From: Chloroflexota bacterium
Lineage (GTDB): Bacteria; Chloroflexota; Dehalococcoidia; Bin125
NCBI GenBank assembly: GCA_026707145.1
Contig: JAPOXK010000017.1
Coordinates: 54,791 to 118,790, forward strand
DNA length: 64,000 nt
Reading direction: 5' to 3'
Shown: positions 24,969-33,537 of the stretch, one piece after another
How positions within the stretch are numbered: the first letter of the stretch is position 1
Layout of the letters: every line of letters starts with the position of its first letter
Notes under the pieces: model-generated
What the model was told of the DNA's origin: nothing
The model's database searches: none
What the model saw: the letters and a program-made list of their open reading frames with translations, nothing else
Program-made: the position numbers and the translations under genes

Positions 24969-25912
24969 AACAGCGCGATCGGGTTGACCGGGCAGCCGGT
25001 CGCGCCGATCCAGCGAAGGGGTGCCAGCGAGAGATGGAACGCGGAGCGTCCGAAGTGCTCAACGGCAGCGCCGAGCCCTTCAAGGTCGCAGTTGTCGATG
25101 TGCCACAGCCCCAGCGCCACCATCCCGATCGAGTGGATGGGATGCTGGAGCTTCTGGTAGCCCGAGGGATAGGCGTCGTTGCCGGTGTCCGCGCCGATCA
25201 TGGCGACGCCCCGTTCGTGGAACCAGGGCAGACAAGCGGCGTGCCAGCCGGGATAGGCGCCGTCGGTCGACGGGCGCTGGCTTTTGGGGAGGCGTTTGCG
25301 TTTGCCCCAGCCCGTGCGTAGGAAGAGCGCGTCGCCCTCCTCCACGCGCACGGATTGACGCTCCTCCGCTGCTTCGAGGTCCTCCGGATACACGGGCTCA
25401 CCCGGTTCAAGCCAGTCCTTGCCCTTCAGCGCGGCGACGTCCAGCAGGACGCCCCGCGTCACGACGCCGCTTTGCAGCGCTTCGATCCCGAGCTGCGTCG
25501 CCCCTTCGCGCGCCGTCACCGCAGCGGCCGGGTAGCCGTTGTACATCTTGCCCGCCCAGAAGGCGTGGCAGAGGCCGTCGAGGTGGGTGACGGTGAAGCC
25601 GTGATAGGCAACGCCGAGGAAGTCGAGCGAGAAGGCCGCCTCGCCGCCCCAGTGCAGCGCTTCCAGGTTGTCCCCCGTCAGCAGCATGATCCGCTGCGGG
25701 TGACGGAAGCTCGGATCGGGCTGCGAGTCCGAGACGATATCCCAAGCGCACGAGACGGCGACGCCTTCATGGATCAAGGCGGCGGCGGCCCGGCGCTTGT
25801 CGCTGGTGACGAGATTGAGCGTTCCCAGCTGATCGTCGTCGCCCCAGCGGCCCCAGTTCGAGAGCTGCTCGAAGTACGCGAGCACTTCACTTTCGGCGGG
25901 TGGAGTCGGCAT
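24965..25912 (-). CDS. cyclase family protein (metal-dependent hydrolase)
   Basis: A 315-residue protein of the putative cyclase/kynurenine formamidase-like family. Metal-binding THLDGLCH corresponds to the T-H-x-D-x3-H motif, and the C-terminal half has LPWFHERGVAMIGADTGND. Family members are Mn- or Zn-dependent amide or lactone hydrolases such as arylformamidase and isatin hydrolase. It is last in a six-gene run on this strand, 9 bases after a paralogue that begins with almost the same FE-LSNWGRWG-DDQLG segment, indicating tandem duplication. Confidence 0.84.
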   Translation of the reverse strand: MPTPPAESEVLAYFEQLSNWGRWGDDDQLGTLNLVTSDKRRAAAALIHEGVAVSCAWDIVSDSQPDPSFRHPQRIMLLTGDNLEALHWGGEAAFSLDFLGVAYHGFTVTHLDGLCHAFWAGKMYNGYPAAAVTAREGATQLGIEALQSGVVTRGVLLDVAALKGKDWLEPGEPVYPEDLEAAEERQSVRVEEGDALFLRTGWGKRKRLPKSQRPSTDGAYPGWHAACLPWFHERGVAMIGADTGNDAYPSGYQKLQHPIHSIGMVALGLWHIDNCDLEGLGAAVEHFGRSAFHLSLAPLRWIGATGCPVNPIALF

Positions 25913-25921
25913 GGGGTTTCG

Positions 25922-26866
25922 CTAGAACACGGCGATGGGATTAACCGGACAGCCGGTCGCGCCCAGCCAGCGCAGCGGTGCGATCGTCAGCTGGAAAGCC
26001 CAGCGCTGTTGGGCTTCGCAGGCCTCGTGCAGGGCTTCGAGATCGCAGTTGTCGATCAACCACAGCCCCATCGCCGTGACGCCCACGAGATGGACGGGGT
26101 TCTCCATGCCCTCGTACTGCTGCGGGGCGACGTCGTTGGCGGTGTCGGAGCCGATCATGGCCACGCCGCGTGCGTGCAGCCAAGGCAGGCAGGCCGCCTG
26201 CCAGCTGGGGATGCCGCTCTCGTCGCCACGCTGGTCCTTGGGCACGCGCCGCTTGCGCGCGTGGCCGGTGCGCAAGAGCAGGATGTCGCCCTCGCTCACT
26301 TGGACGCCCTGGCGCTGCTCGGCTGCCTCCAAGTCCTCGGGAAAGACCGTCTCGTCCGCGTCCAGCCAGTCCTTGCCCTTCGTCGCCGCGACATCGAGCA
26401 GGACGCCGCGCGAGTTGACGCCTTGCCCCAGAACGCTGATCGCATAATCCTGCGCGCCCTTCTCGGACGCCACATGCTCAGCCGGGACGCCGTTGTACAT
26501 CTTCTTGTCCCAGAAGACGTGGGCCAGGCTATCGAGGTGGGTGACCGCGAAACCGTGGTAGATCAGGCCGAGGAACTCCCACGCGAAGCCCCAGCGGTCG
26601 CCCGTGGCTGGATCTTGGAGGTCCTCGCCAGTGCCCAGCATGATCCGCTGCGGCCGGCGGTAGGAGGGATCGTGTGCCGTGACGGAGTTGATATCCCAGG
26701 CACAGGAGACCGTGATCCCCTCCGTGACCAGCGCCGCCGCTTCCCGGCGCTTGGCCGGGCTGATCAGGTTGATCGCGCCGAGCTGGTCGTCGGCGCCCCA
26801 GCGCCCCCAATTCGACAGCGTCTCGAAGTATGACAAGACCTCGTCCAGGCTCGGGGCGTTCGGCAT
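25922..26866 (-). CDS. cyclase family protein (metal-dependent hydrolase), paralogue
   Basis: A 314-residue paralogue of the downstream cyclase gene; both begin with SYFETLSNWGRWG-like sequence and carry the T-H-x-D-x3-H metal motif (here THLDSLAH). ATG 26866 is fixed by GGGAGGA 6-8 bases upstream; the frame is open further upstream but without family sequence. Known relatives hydrolyse N-formylkynurenine, isatin or similar cyclic amides. It is fifth in the run, 61 bases after the CoA-hydrolase/transferase gene. Confidence 0.84.
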   Translation of the reverse strand: MPNAPSLDEVLSYFETLSNWGRWGADDQLGAINLISPAKRREAAALVTEGITVSCAWDINSVTAHDPSYRRPQRIMLGTGEDLQDPATGDRWGFAWEFLGLIYHGFAVTHLDSLAHVFWDKKMYNGVPAEHVASEKGAQDYAISVLGQGVNSRGVLLDVAATKGKDWLDADETVFPEDLEAAEQRQGVQVSEGDILLLRTGHARKRRVPKDQRGDESGIPSWQAACLPWLHARGVAMIGSDTANDVAPQQYEGMENPVHLVGVTAMGLWLIDNCDLEALHEACEAQQRWAFQLTIAPLRWLGATGCPVNPIAVF

Positions 26867-26927
26867 CTGTTCCTCCCTCTGACTTTGGTGCGACAGGATC
26901 GGGCTATGGCGCTCGCGCGTCAACGGC

Positions 26928-28226
26928 TCAGGCCAACTCCTCCCGGAATTCCGGATGGGCGATCGCTCGCAGGGCCTGCGCCCGTTCAGGCAGCGTACGG
27001 CCGTAGAGCGAGGCGTCTCCGTATTCCGTGACGATTCGATCGACTTGATGGCGGGGCACCGTGACGGGTGTCTCACCGCTAATCCGGCGGACGATCCGCG
27101 AGCGTTTGCCTTTGGCGGCGGTAGAGGGGAGCGCCACCACGCTCATTCCACCGGGACAGCGCAGCGCCCCTTCGGCGAAGTCGGGCTGCCCTCCTGGTCC
27201 CGAGACGAGGCGGCCGCCGATCGCCTCTCCGTTGACGCTGCCGTCCAGGCCGACTTCGATCGCCGAGTTGATCGCCGTAAAACGATGGCTGCGCTCCAGC
27301 ACCGACACCCCGTGCGTGTAGGCGGGCGGCGCCATCCGCACGAGCGGGTTGCGGTCTGCCCAGTCGAACAGCCGGCGGGTTCCCATCAATTCGCCGGTGA
27401 TGATCGTGCCGCGATCGAGCGTCTTGGCTGCCCCGTTGAGCGCGCCGGACTCGACCAACTCGATGATGCCGTCGCTGATCATGCCCGAATGGACGCCGAG
27501 GTCGTGCCGGGCCGATAGGCGCGCGCTGATCGCCTCCGGCACGGCGCCGATGCCGAACTGCAGCGTCGCTCCATCCGGGACGATCGCCGTGACCTGTTCC
27601 GCGACCTGCTCCTCCACCCGGCCCGCCGGCCCGCGCGCCAGCTCGACCAAGGGGCCGTCCATCTCCACGAGCATGTCGATCTCGTCGCGGCGCAACTCGC
27701 CGGCGCCGAACGTGTACGGCATGAAGCGGTTGACCTGGGCGATCACCAGTGGCGCGCTGCGGACGGCGTCGATCATGACGCCCACGGAAGTCCCCATGCT
27801 GAATCGCCCCTCCGGCCCCGGAGGGCTGACGTGGATCAGGACGGCGTCAACAGGCTGGCTGCCGTTGGGCGTGAAGAGCGCCGGCACGTCCGAGATCCGC
27901 GAGGGGAGCGGCGTCACGACTCCGGCCGCCGGCTTCAGGTAGGGGTTGGGTTGCAGCGTGGTGAAACGGAACGGCTCGCCGGGATAGTCGACGATGGGCA
28001 GGCGCGCCAGTTGGATGCCGAAGACGATCTCCAGTGCGTCCCAGCGGTCGCGCTCGGCCACCATGGCCTCGAAGAGTCGCAGCGGCGCCCCGCACGCTTG
28101 GCCGACGAGAACGCGCTGTCCGCTCTCGATCGCCCCCAGCGCCTCACCGACATCGACCCGCCGCCCCCCTCGCGCGCCCCGGGAGGGAGCGAGATACGGC
28201 GTGAAATCGGTGGGATCGCCGGACAT
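26928..28226 (-). CDS. acetyl-CoA hydrolase/transferase family protein (4-hydroxybutyrate CoA-transferase-like)
   Basis: A 432-residue protein of the acetyl-CoA hydrolase/propionate CoA-transferase superfamily. The CoA-binding region LQFGIGAVPEAI is followed by SAIEVGLDGSVNGE, where the Glu of SAIEV is the expected catalytic residue. The C-terminal G-rich GGQPDFAEGA and a terminal HPEFREEL, the usual family ending, are present. It would transfer or release CoA from a small acyl-CoA. It starts 2 bases after the upstream hydantoinase B stop, so the two are tightly coupled. Unlike the fused SCOT-type enzymes at 10.6 and 20-22.7 kb, this is the other structural branch of CoA-transferases. Confidence 0.85.
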   Translation of the reverse strand: MSGDPTDFTPYLAPSRGARGGRRVDVGEALGAIESGQRVLVGQACGAPLRLFEAMVAERDRWDALEIVFGIQLARLPIVDYPGEPFRFTTLQPNPYLKPAAGVVTPLPSRISDVPALFTPNGSQPVDAVLIHVSPPGPEGRFSMGTSVGVMIDAVRSAPLVIAQVNRFMPYTFGAGELRRDEIDMLVEMDGPLVELARGPAGRVEEQVAEQVTAIVPDGATLQFGIGAVPEAISARLSARHDLGVHSGMISDGIIELVESGALNGAAKTLDRGTIITGELMGTRRLFDWADRNPLVRMAPPAYTHGVSVLERSHRFTAINSAIEVGLDGSVNGEAIGGRLVSGPGGQPDFAEGALRCPGGMSVVALPSTAAKGKRSRIVRRISGETPVTVPRHQVDRIVTEYGDASLYGRTLPERAQALRAIAHPEFREELA

Positions 28227-28228
28227 CG

Positions 28229-30007
28229 CTAGGGCTGCTCCGCCCGCAGTTGGGCGCGCAGCTGGGCGGTGGCGCGCTCATCGACGGCGTATTGTAAGGT
28301 CCGGCGATCGATCTCGTGCACCACTACACCGTACTCCTCACGCGCGGCGCCGATCGAGACGTAGTCGTCCCGGACGTCGTCGAGCACGCGGCGGGGGTCC
28401 CGCTCCAGTGGATCGCCGTAGCCGCCGCCGCCCGCCGACCAATAGCGCAAGGTCTCGCCCCTGCTGACCGGGACGTTGGAGGCGACCAAGCCCACGGCGC
28501 GCTCACGCTCGGTTCCCTGATTGAGAACTAAGCCGGCCGTGGCGCCACGTCTGCCGTCGAAAACACCGGGTGGCCCCACGCGCTCACGGTTGCCGAAGTT
28601 CGTGAGGGTGCCGCCTTGAAAGACGAATTCGCAGATCTGCTCGAGCGCCAGACCGCCACGGCACCGGCCGGAGCCGGCGGAGTCTGGCAACAGCATGTTG
28701 CGCCGCCAGAAGAGGGGGAAGCGGCGCTCTTGCAGCTCGACGGGGATGTTCTGGATAGTCGCGGCCCAAGCGGAGCCGACCACGTTGGAGCCATCTTTGT
28801 ATTTGGTGCCGCCCATGCCGCCCACGGCCCAGACGTACTCCAAGAAAAAGGTCTCGAAGCCCGGCCGTTCGTCGTAACCGGCGTAGGCGGTATTCAATAC
28901 GGTGGAGCACGTCCCCGATCCGCGCTCGGGCAGCGCTTGGCTCAGCGCCGCCGTCGCCGCGGCGATGATGATCTCCATGCTGGTCCCCTGCGTCGACACG
29001 GCGCGCGGCGGCTGCGCGTGGCAGATCGATCCGGGGCGCGCCTTGATCTCAACGGCCCGCAGGACGCCCGCGTTCATCGGGATGGGAGGCAGCACGGAGC
29101 CGATGGCGTTGAAGATGGAGGATGTGGTCGCGACGATACTGGTGTTGATGGCGGAGCCGGCCGCATCGTCGCTCGCGGTGAGATCGAAGGTCATGTGGTC
29201 GCCGTCGATGCTGAGCTTGACGCGGAAGGTGACGGGTAGACCGGTCGAGAAATCCTGGTCGTTCTGGTCCTCGGCCTCGTAGATCCCGTCGGGCAGGTCT
29301 CGCAGCGTCGCTCGGATCAACTGCTCGGAATGGTTCTGCATCTCGGCCTGGACCGTGCGCACCACGGCGGTGCCGTGCTTCTGGCACATCCGCTGGATAC
29401 GCGCGTCGCCGGTTCGCAGCGCCGAGCACTGGGCATTGAGGTCGCCCATCCGCTCCCAAGGCTCGCGCATATTGGCCAGGATCAGATCCAGGACGTCCTG
29501 GCGGATCTCGCCCCGTTCGTAGATCTTGACCGCCGGGATACGCAGGCCCTCCTCGAAGTGCGACGTGGCGCGGGAGTTGAGCGAGCTGGGGATGGGACCG
29601 CCGACATCGGTCCAGTGCGCCGTCGACTCGACGAAGGCGACGCGCTCCGCACCGTAAAACACGGGCTTGATGAAGTGCACGTCGTTGCAATGGGTGCTGG
29701 CGACGTAGGGATCGTTGATCATGAAGATGTCGCCCGGCTCCATTGCCGCCAACCCGACCTGGCTGATCACCTCTTTGACGGTGAACATCCCGAGTCCCAC
29801 GAAGGCGGGCAGGTCGAACTCGCTTTGCGCTACCAGATTGCCGTCCGCGTCGGAGACGGTGCCGGCGAAGTCCTTGCCTTCGTTGATGGGCGGTGAGTAG
29901 GCGGTCTTGGACACGACCAGTGCCATCTCGGCGCAGACGGCCATGAACGAGTTTCGCACGATCTCGAAGGTGATCGAATCAACGGTTCCGGATCCGCCGC
30001 TGCTCAT
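28229..30007 (-). CDS. hydantoinase B/oxoprolinase family protein
   Basis: A 592-residue member of the N-methylhydantoinase B (HyuB)/acetone carboxylase alpha-like family. Diagnostic pieces are FMINDPYVASTHCNDV near residues 92-107, HWTDVGG, and a C-terminal GGGGYGDPLERDP. HyuB works with the ATP-dependent HyuA subunit to open hydantoin or 5-oxoproline rings, but no hyuA lies in the window. It shares its operon with a second HyuB 25 bases upstream and the CoA-transferase 2 bases downstream. Exact substrate unknown. Confidence 0.86.
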   Translation of the reverse strand: MSSGGSGTVDSITFEIVRNSFMAVCAEMALVVSKTAYSPPINEGKDFAGTVSDADGNLVAQSEFDLPAFVGLGMFTVKEVISQVGLAAMEPGDIFMINDPYVASTHCNDVHFIKPVFYGAERVAFVESTAHWTDVGGPIPSSLNSRATSHFEEGLRIPAVKIYERGEIRQDVLDLILANMREPWERMGDLNAQCSALRTGDARIQRMCQKHGTAVVRTVQAEMQNHSEQLIRATLRDLPDGIYEAEDQNDQDFSTGLPVTFRVKLSIDGDHMTFDLTASDDAAGSAINTSIVATTSSIFNAIGSVLPPIPMNAGVLRAVEIKARPGSICHAQPPRAVSTQGTSMEIIIAAATAALSQALPERGSGTCSTVLNTAYAGYDERPGFETFFLEYVWAVGGMGGTKYKDGSNVVGSAWAATIQNIPVELQERRFPLFWRRNMLLPDSAGSGRCRGGLALEQICEFVFQGGTLTNFGNRERVGPPGVFDGRRGATAGLVLNQGTERERAVGLVASNVPVSRGETLRYWSAGGGGYGDPLERDPRRVLDDVRDDYVSIGAAREEYGVVVHEIDRRTLQYAVDERATAQLRAQLRAEQP

Positions 30008-30032
30008 CGCGCCCCGCCCGTCCTACTCGGCC

Positions 30033-31826
30033 TTAGCGGGCGGCGCTCCGCTCGCGGCGGAGGGCAGCCGTCGCGGCCTCGTCGACCTCGAACCACAGCT
30101 GGCGCCGGTCGCGCTCGTGGATGACGACGCCGTACTGCTCCCGGGCCGCCGCGACGGAGAGATAGTCATCCTTCACATCCTCCAGGATGCGCTCTGCCGG
30201 TCGCTGGAGTGGGTCGCCGTAGCCGCCCCCGCCGTTCGACCAGAGCGTCAGGGTGTCGCCCACATCGACCGGCACCTGCGTAGAGAACGAGCTCATCTGC
30301 TGCTCGTTCTCTGTCCCCATGTTGAGCACCAATCCGGCGGTCTTGCCGGCGCCCCCGCCGAAAACCCCGGGCGGACCAAAGCGCTCGCGGTTGCCGAAGC
30401 TGTTGAGCAGCCCCGGCTGGTAGGGGAACGAGCAGTGCTGGGTGAGGGCGAGGCCCCCGCGCGAGCGGCCGGGACCGCCCGAGTCCTGCATGATCTGGTA
30501 GCGGTTCCAGAGCAGCGGATAGCGGCGCTCCTGCAGCTCTACCGGGATGTTGGTGATGCTGGCCGCGTAGGGCGATCCGACGACGTTGGCGCCGTCCTTC
30601 TTCTGGGTGCCGCCCATTCCGCCCACGGACCAGACGTACTCGATGAAGGGGGCGCCAAACCCCGCGCGTCCGTCCACGCCGCTGTAGCAGGTGTTGTGGA
30701 TCGTGGATGACACGCCGCAGCCACGCTCCGGCCAAGCCTGACTGAGCGCCTTCACCACCGCCGCGAAGGTGCACTCCAAGCTGGTTGCCGCCGTGCCCGA
30801 AATCGCGACGGGCGGCTGCGCGTAACAGATCGATCCGGGGCGCGCTCGGATCTCGATCGCCCGCATGATCCCGGAGTTCATCGGCATGGGTGGGAGCAGC
30901 GCCGCCGTGGAGTTGTAGATCGACGAGGTCGTCGCGGCGAGCGTCCCGTTGATGCCGGATCCGGCGGCGTCGTCGCTCTCGGTCAGATCGAAGATCGCAT
31001 GATCGTCCTCGATCGTGATCTTGAGGCGGATCGCAACGGGCTCACCCGTCGAGAGGTCCTGGTCGATCAGATCGGTGGACGCGTAGACACCGTTCGGGAT
31101 CTCGCGTAACGCCACTCGGACCATCCGTTCGGCGTGGTCTTGCATCTCCGCGAAGGTGGCCAGCGTTTTGGCCTTGCCGTGCTTGCGGAACAGCGCGTGC
31201 ATCCGCTGCTCGCCCGTCCGCAGCGCCGCGGTTTGCGCGTTCAGGTCGCCGACGCGCTCCCAGGCCTCACGCACGTTGGCCAAGATGAGACGGAGCAGGT
31301 CCTCCTGGAGTTCTCCTTGCTTAACGATCGTCACCGCAGGGATCCGCAAGCCTTCCTCATAGTGCGTTTTCGCGCTGAGATTCAACGTGCCCGGTACGAC
31401 CCCGCCGATGTCGCTCCAGTGTGCTGTCGAAGAGAGGAAGGCGACGATTTCGTCTTCGAAAAAGATCGGCTTGACGAAGTGAATGTCGTTGCAGTGCGTG
31501 CTGGCGACGTACGGGTCGTTGATCATGTAGATGTCGCCATCGGCCATGGTTTCCCGGCCGATGGCGCGCACCACCTCCGGGATCGCGAGCATGGTGATCC
31601 CGACGAAGGCGGGCAGATCGTATTCGCCTTGGGACAACAGCCGCCCCTGTCCGTCATAGGTGGCGTTGGCGAAGTCCAACCCTTCGTTGATCGCCGTTGA
31701 ATAGGCGCTCTTGGCGACCACCAGCGCCATCTCGTTGGAGATGGCGAGCAGGGTGTTGCGTACGAGCTCGTAGGTGACGGGGTCGACGGATAATCCGGAA
31801 TGGGCAGGGGGCTGAGACTCGGTCAC
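30033..31826 (-). CDS. hydantoinase B/oxoprolinase family protein, paralogue
   Basis: A 597-residue HyuB paralogue of the next gene, with the same YMINDPYVASTHCNDIHFVKP motif (given here in part: NDPYVASTHCND), HWSDIGG, and a closing GGGGYGDPLQRP. Two adjacent B-type subunits without an A subunit are unusual: either both pair with one HyuA encoded elsewhere, or they form a hetero-complex that works without it. It is second in the run, 21 bases after the SnoaL-like gene. Confidence 0.86.
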   Translation of the reverse strand: MTESQPPAHSGLSVDPVTYELVRNTLLAISNEMALVVAKSAYSTAINEGLDFANATYDGQGRLLSQGEYDLPAFVGITMLAIPEVVRAIGRETMADGDIYMINDPYVASTHCNDIHFVKPIFFEDEIVAFLSSTAHWSDIGGVVPGTLNLSAKTHYEEGLRIPAVTIVKQGELQEDLLRLILANVREAWERVGDLNAQTAALRTGEQRMHALFRKHGKAKTLATFAEMQDHAERMVRVALREIPNGVYASTDLIDQDLSTGEPVAIRLKITIEDDHAIFDLTESDDAAGSGINGTLAATTSSIYNSTAALLPPMPMNSGIMRAIEIRARPGSICYAQPPVAISGTAATSLECTFAAVVKALSQAWPERGCGVSSTIHNTCYSGVDGRAGFGAPFIEYVWSVGGMGGTQKKDGANVVGSPYAASITNIPVELQERRYPLLWNRYQIMQDSGGPGRSRGGLALTQHCSFPYQPGLLNSFGNRERFGPPGVFGGGAGKTAGLVLNMGTENEQQMSSFSTQVPVDVGDTLTLWSNGGGGYGDPLQRPAERILEDVKDDYLSVAAAREQYGVVIHERDRRQLWFEVDEAATAALRRERSAAR

Positions 31827-31847
31827 GAGCGGACCTCTCCGTGGACG

Positions 31848-32357
31848 CTAGGAAGGGCGCTGGTAGACGGGATCCTGTTTGTCACGGCGCCCCACGATGT
31901 AGTCGTCGGTGAGCGCACGCCCGACCTCCACGGGGTCAATGCGATTCCAATCGAAGCTGAGAACGCGATGCGCTATCAGCCAAGGGCCGCCGCTGCGACG
32001 CTCGAAGCGGTCGATGAAGCGCAGGACGAAGTATTGATGCGTGCTGGCGCCGTCCGCGTCGCTTCCGGCGAGATAGGGCAAGACGTAGCACTCGCTGTAG
32101 GCCGTGTCGCCCTGGATGTCGATCAGCAGGTTGCCGAGGCGGTGGTTCGAGAGCTTGAACGGCGCGAGGACCTCGAACGACCAATCGATGTGCCCCTCGG
32201 CCGTCCCTTGGTAGCCGCCATGATCGTCGAACGCATCGGGGTGATAGCAGGACAGGATCATTTCGCGGTCGAGGCGATCGACGCCGCGCGTATAGCGCAC
32301 GAGGACCTCGTAGATCGCTTGCTTGTCGAGCAGGTCTTGGAGCTGGCGATCGGTCAT
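31848..32357 (-). CDS. SnoaL-like/NTF2-fold protein
   Basis: A 169-residue cone-shaped NTF2-like fold protein of the SnoaL-4 type: an N-terminal helix pair (LDKQAIYEVLVRYTRGVDRLD), then AFDDHGGYQG, NHRLGNLLIDIQGDTAYSECYV and a C-terminal beta sheet. Members act as small-molecule isomerases, dehydratases or dioxygenase beta-like subunits. The DRLDREM-x-LSCY spacing is common in polyketide-cyclase-like enzymes. ATG 32357 is preferred over an in-frame TTG. It is the first gene of the six-gene minus-strand run, so the promoter should lie between 32357 and 32447, shared with the divergent thioredoxin-like gene. Confidence 0.8.
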   Translation of the reverse strand: MTDRQLQDLLDKQAIYEVLVRYTRGVDRLDREMILSCYHPDAFDDHGGYQGTAEGHIDWSFEVLAPFKLSNHRLGNLLIDIQGDTAYSECYVLPYLAGSDADGASTHQYFVLRFIDRFERRSGGPWLIAHRVLSFDWNRIDPVEVGRALTDDYIVGRRDKQDPVYQRPS

Positions 32358-32446
32358 AGCGTTTCTCAATCACTGCACGGCGCCGTCGTCCGCCTCCCAG
32401 GGTGAACGGTAGGCTAGCAGCAAGCTAGCACGGAGGGCACGGCGGG

Positions 32447-33535
32447 ATGGACGCTCCACAGACGGACGAGGGCGTATTTCCGGACGAGAATCCCAACCGC
32501 CCGCGCGAGTACCACGGTCGGCGCACGCTGGCCGTGGGCGTGCTGGTGATGGGAGCGGTGGCGCTGGCGCTCTGGCTTGCGCTCCGAGGGGAGAGCTTGG
32601 GCACGGGCGACGCGTTCGGACCGGCCGATCTCCCGCGCTATCTCAATCCGGGCCAGCGGCCGGTGGCCGTGGCGGCCGGAGCGCTGGCGCCCGATTTCGA
32701 GCTCGAAACGCTCGACGGGGGACGGTTCCGGCTATCGGATTGGCGCGGCCATCCGGTCGTGCTGAATTTTTGGGCGTCTTGGTGTCCCCCTTGCCGGCGC
32801 GAGATCCCCGTCCTCGTACGGCTGCAGCACCAGTACCGTGAAGCGGGGCTGGTGGTCGCGGGCGTAAATATTGAAGAGGCGCGGCGATCGGCTGCCGCTT
32901 TTCGCGATGAGTTCAGCATTGACTTCATCCTCCCGATGGATTTCGGCGGCGGCGTGACGCGACGATACGAGGTCGTGGGGCCGCCGAATTCCATCTTCAT
33001 CCGGCCGGATGGCGTCATCGACACTATTTTCGTCGGCCAGGCACCGGACGACACGTTCGAGGAACAGGTAGCCGCGCTCATGACTACGCTGGACGAAGCA
33101 GTCGGGGCGGAGCCACTGCCCGGTCCGAAGGCGCTGCCGCTGCGGTTCAACCCCGACGGGCTTCCCGAGGCTCCGACGATCGGAGCGCCCACGCCCGACT
33201 TCTTGGCGCAGCGGCTCGATGGGAGGGAGGTGTGGCGTTTGTCGGACCATCTCGCAGCGCCGTTGATTCTGCTCTTCAGCCCGCCGGAATGCTTGGCCTG
33301 TCCGGCAGAAGTCGCCGCCGTGGCGCGAGCTGACGGTTATACGATGGCCGTTTTGATCGAGGAAGGAGCCGTGGCACCGGCAGAGCGCGTCGCGTTGCGG
33401 TGGCGTGACGACATCGGCACCGTATTCGAGGTGGACGGCGAATTTCGCGCCGTCGTGATCGATGAAGAAGCGCTAGTTCGTGGTGTGGCCGGCGCGGCGG
33501 CGGACCTCCCCGCCGTACTCGCGTCGATCGAGTAG
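32447..33535 (+). CDS. membrane-anchored TlpA/ResA-like protein with two thioredoxin-like domains
   Basis: A 362-residue protein. Residues about 26-46 form an N-terminal membrane anchor. A TlpA/ResA-type domain follows, with active site WASWCPPC (Cys113, Cys116) and the later VGPPNSIF cis-Pro loop. A second degenerate domain starts near residue 245 (GAPTPDF, then LILLFSPPE) and keeps C282-L-A-C285 at the matching place. Such proteins keep cytochrome c or other exported thiols reduced on the outer face of the membrane. The second, non-canonical CxxC may pass electrons between domains. No cytochrome c maturation genes are adjacent. Confidence 0.83.
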   Translation: MDAPQTDEGVFPDENPNRPREYHGRRTLAVGVLVMGAVALALWLALRGESLGTGDAFGPADLPRYLNPGQRPVAVAAGALAPDFELETLDGGRFRLSDWRGHPVVLNFWASWCPPCRREIPVLVRLQHQYREAGLVVAGVNIEEARRSAAAFRDEFSIDFILPMDFGGGVTRRYEVVGPPNSIFIRPDGVIDTIFVGQAPDDTFEEQVAALMTTLDEAVGAEPLPGPKALPLRFNPDGLPEAPTIGAPTPDFLAQRLDGREVWRLSDHLAAPLILLFSPPECLACPAEVAAVARADGYTMAVLIEEGAVAPAERVALRWRDDIGTVFEVDGEFRAVVIDEEALVRGVAGAAADLPAVLASIE

Positions 33536-33537
33536 TA

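Noticed and set aside
25355..26833. 492-codon open frame on the plus strand
   Set aside because: It is the mirror of the two cyclase-family genes, whose metal motifs and ribosome-binding sites are clear.
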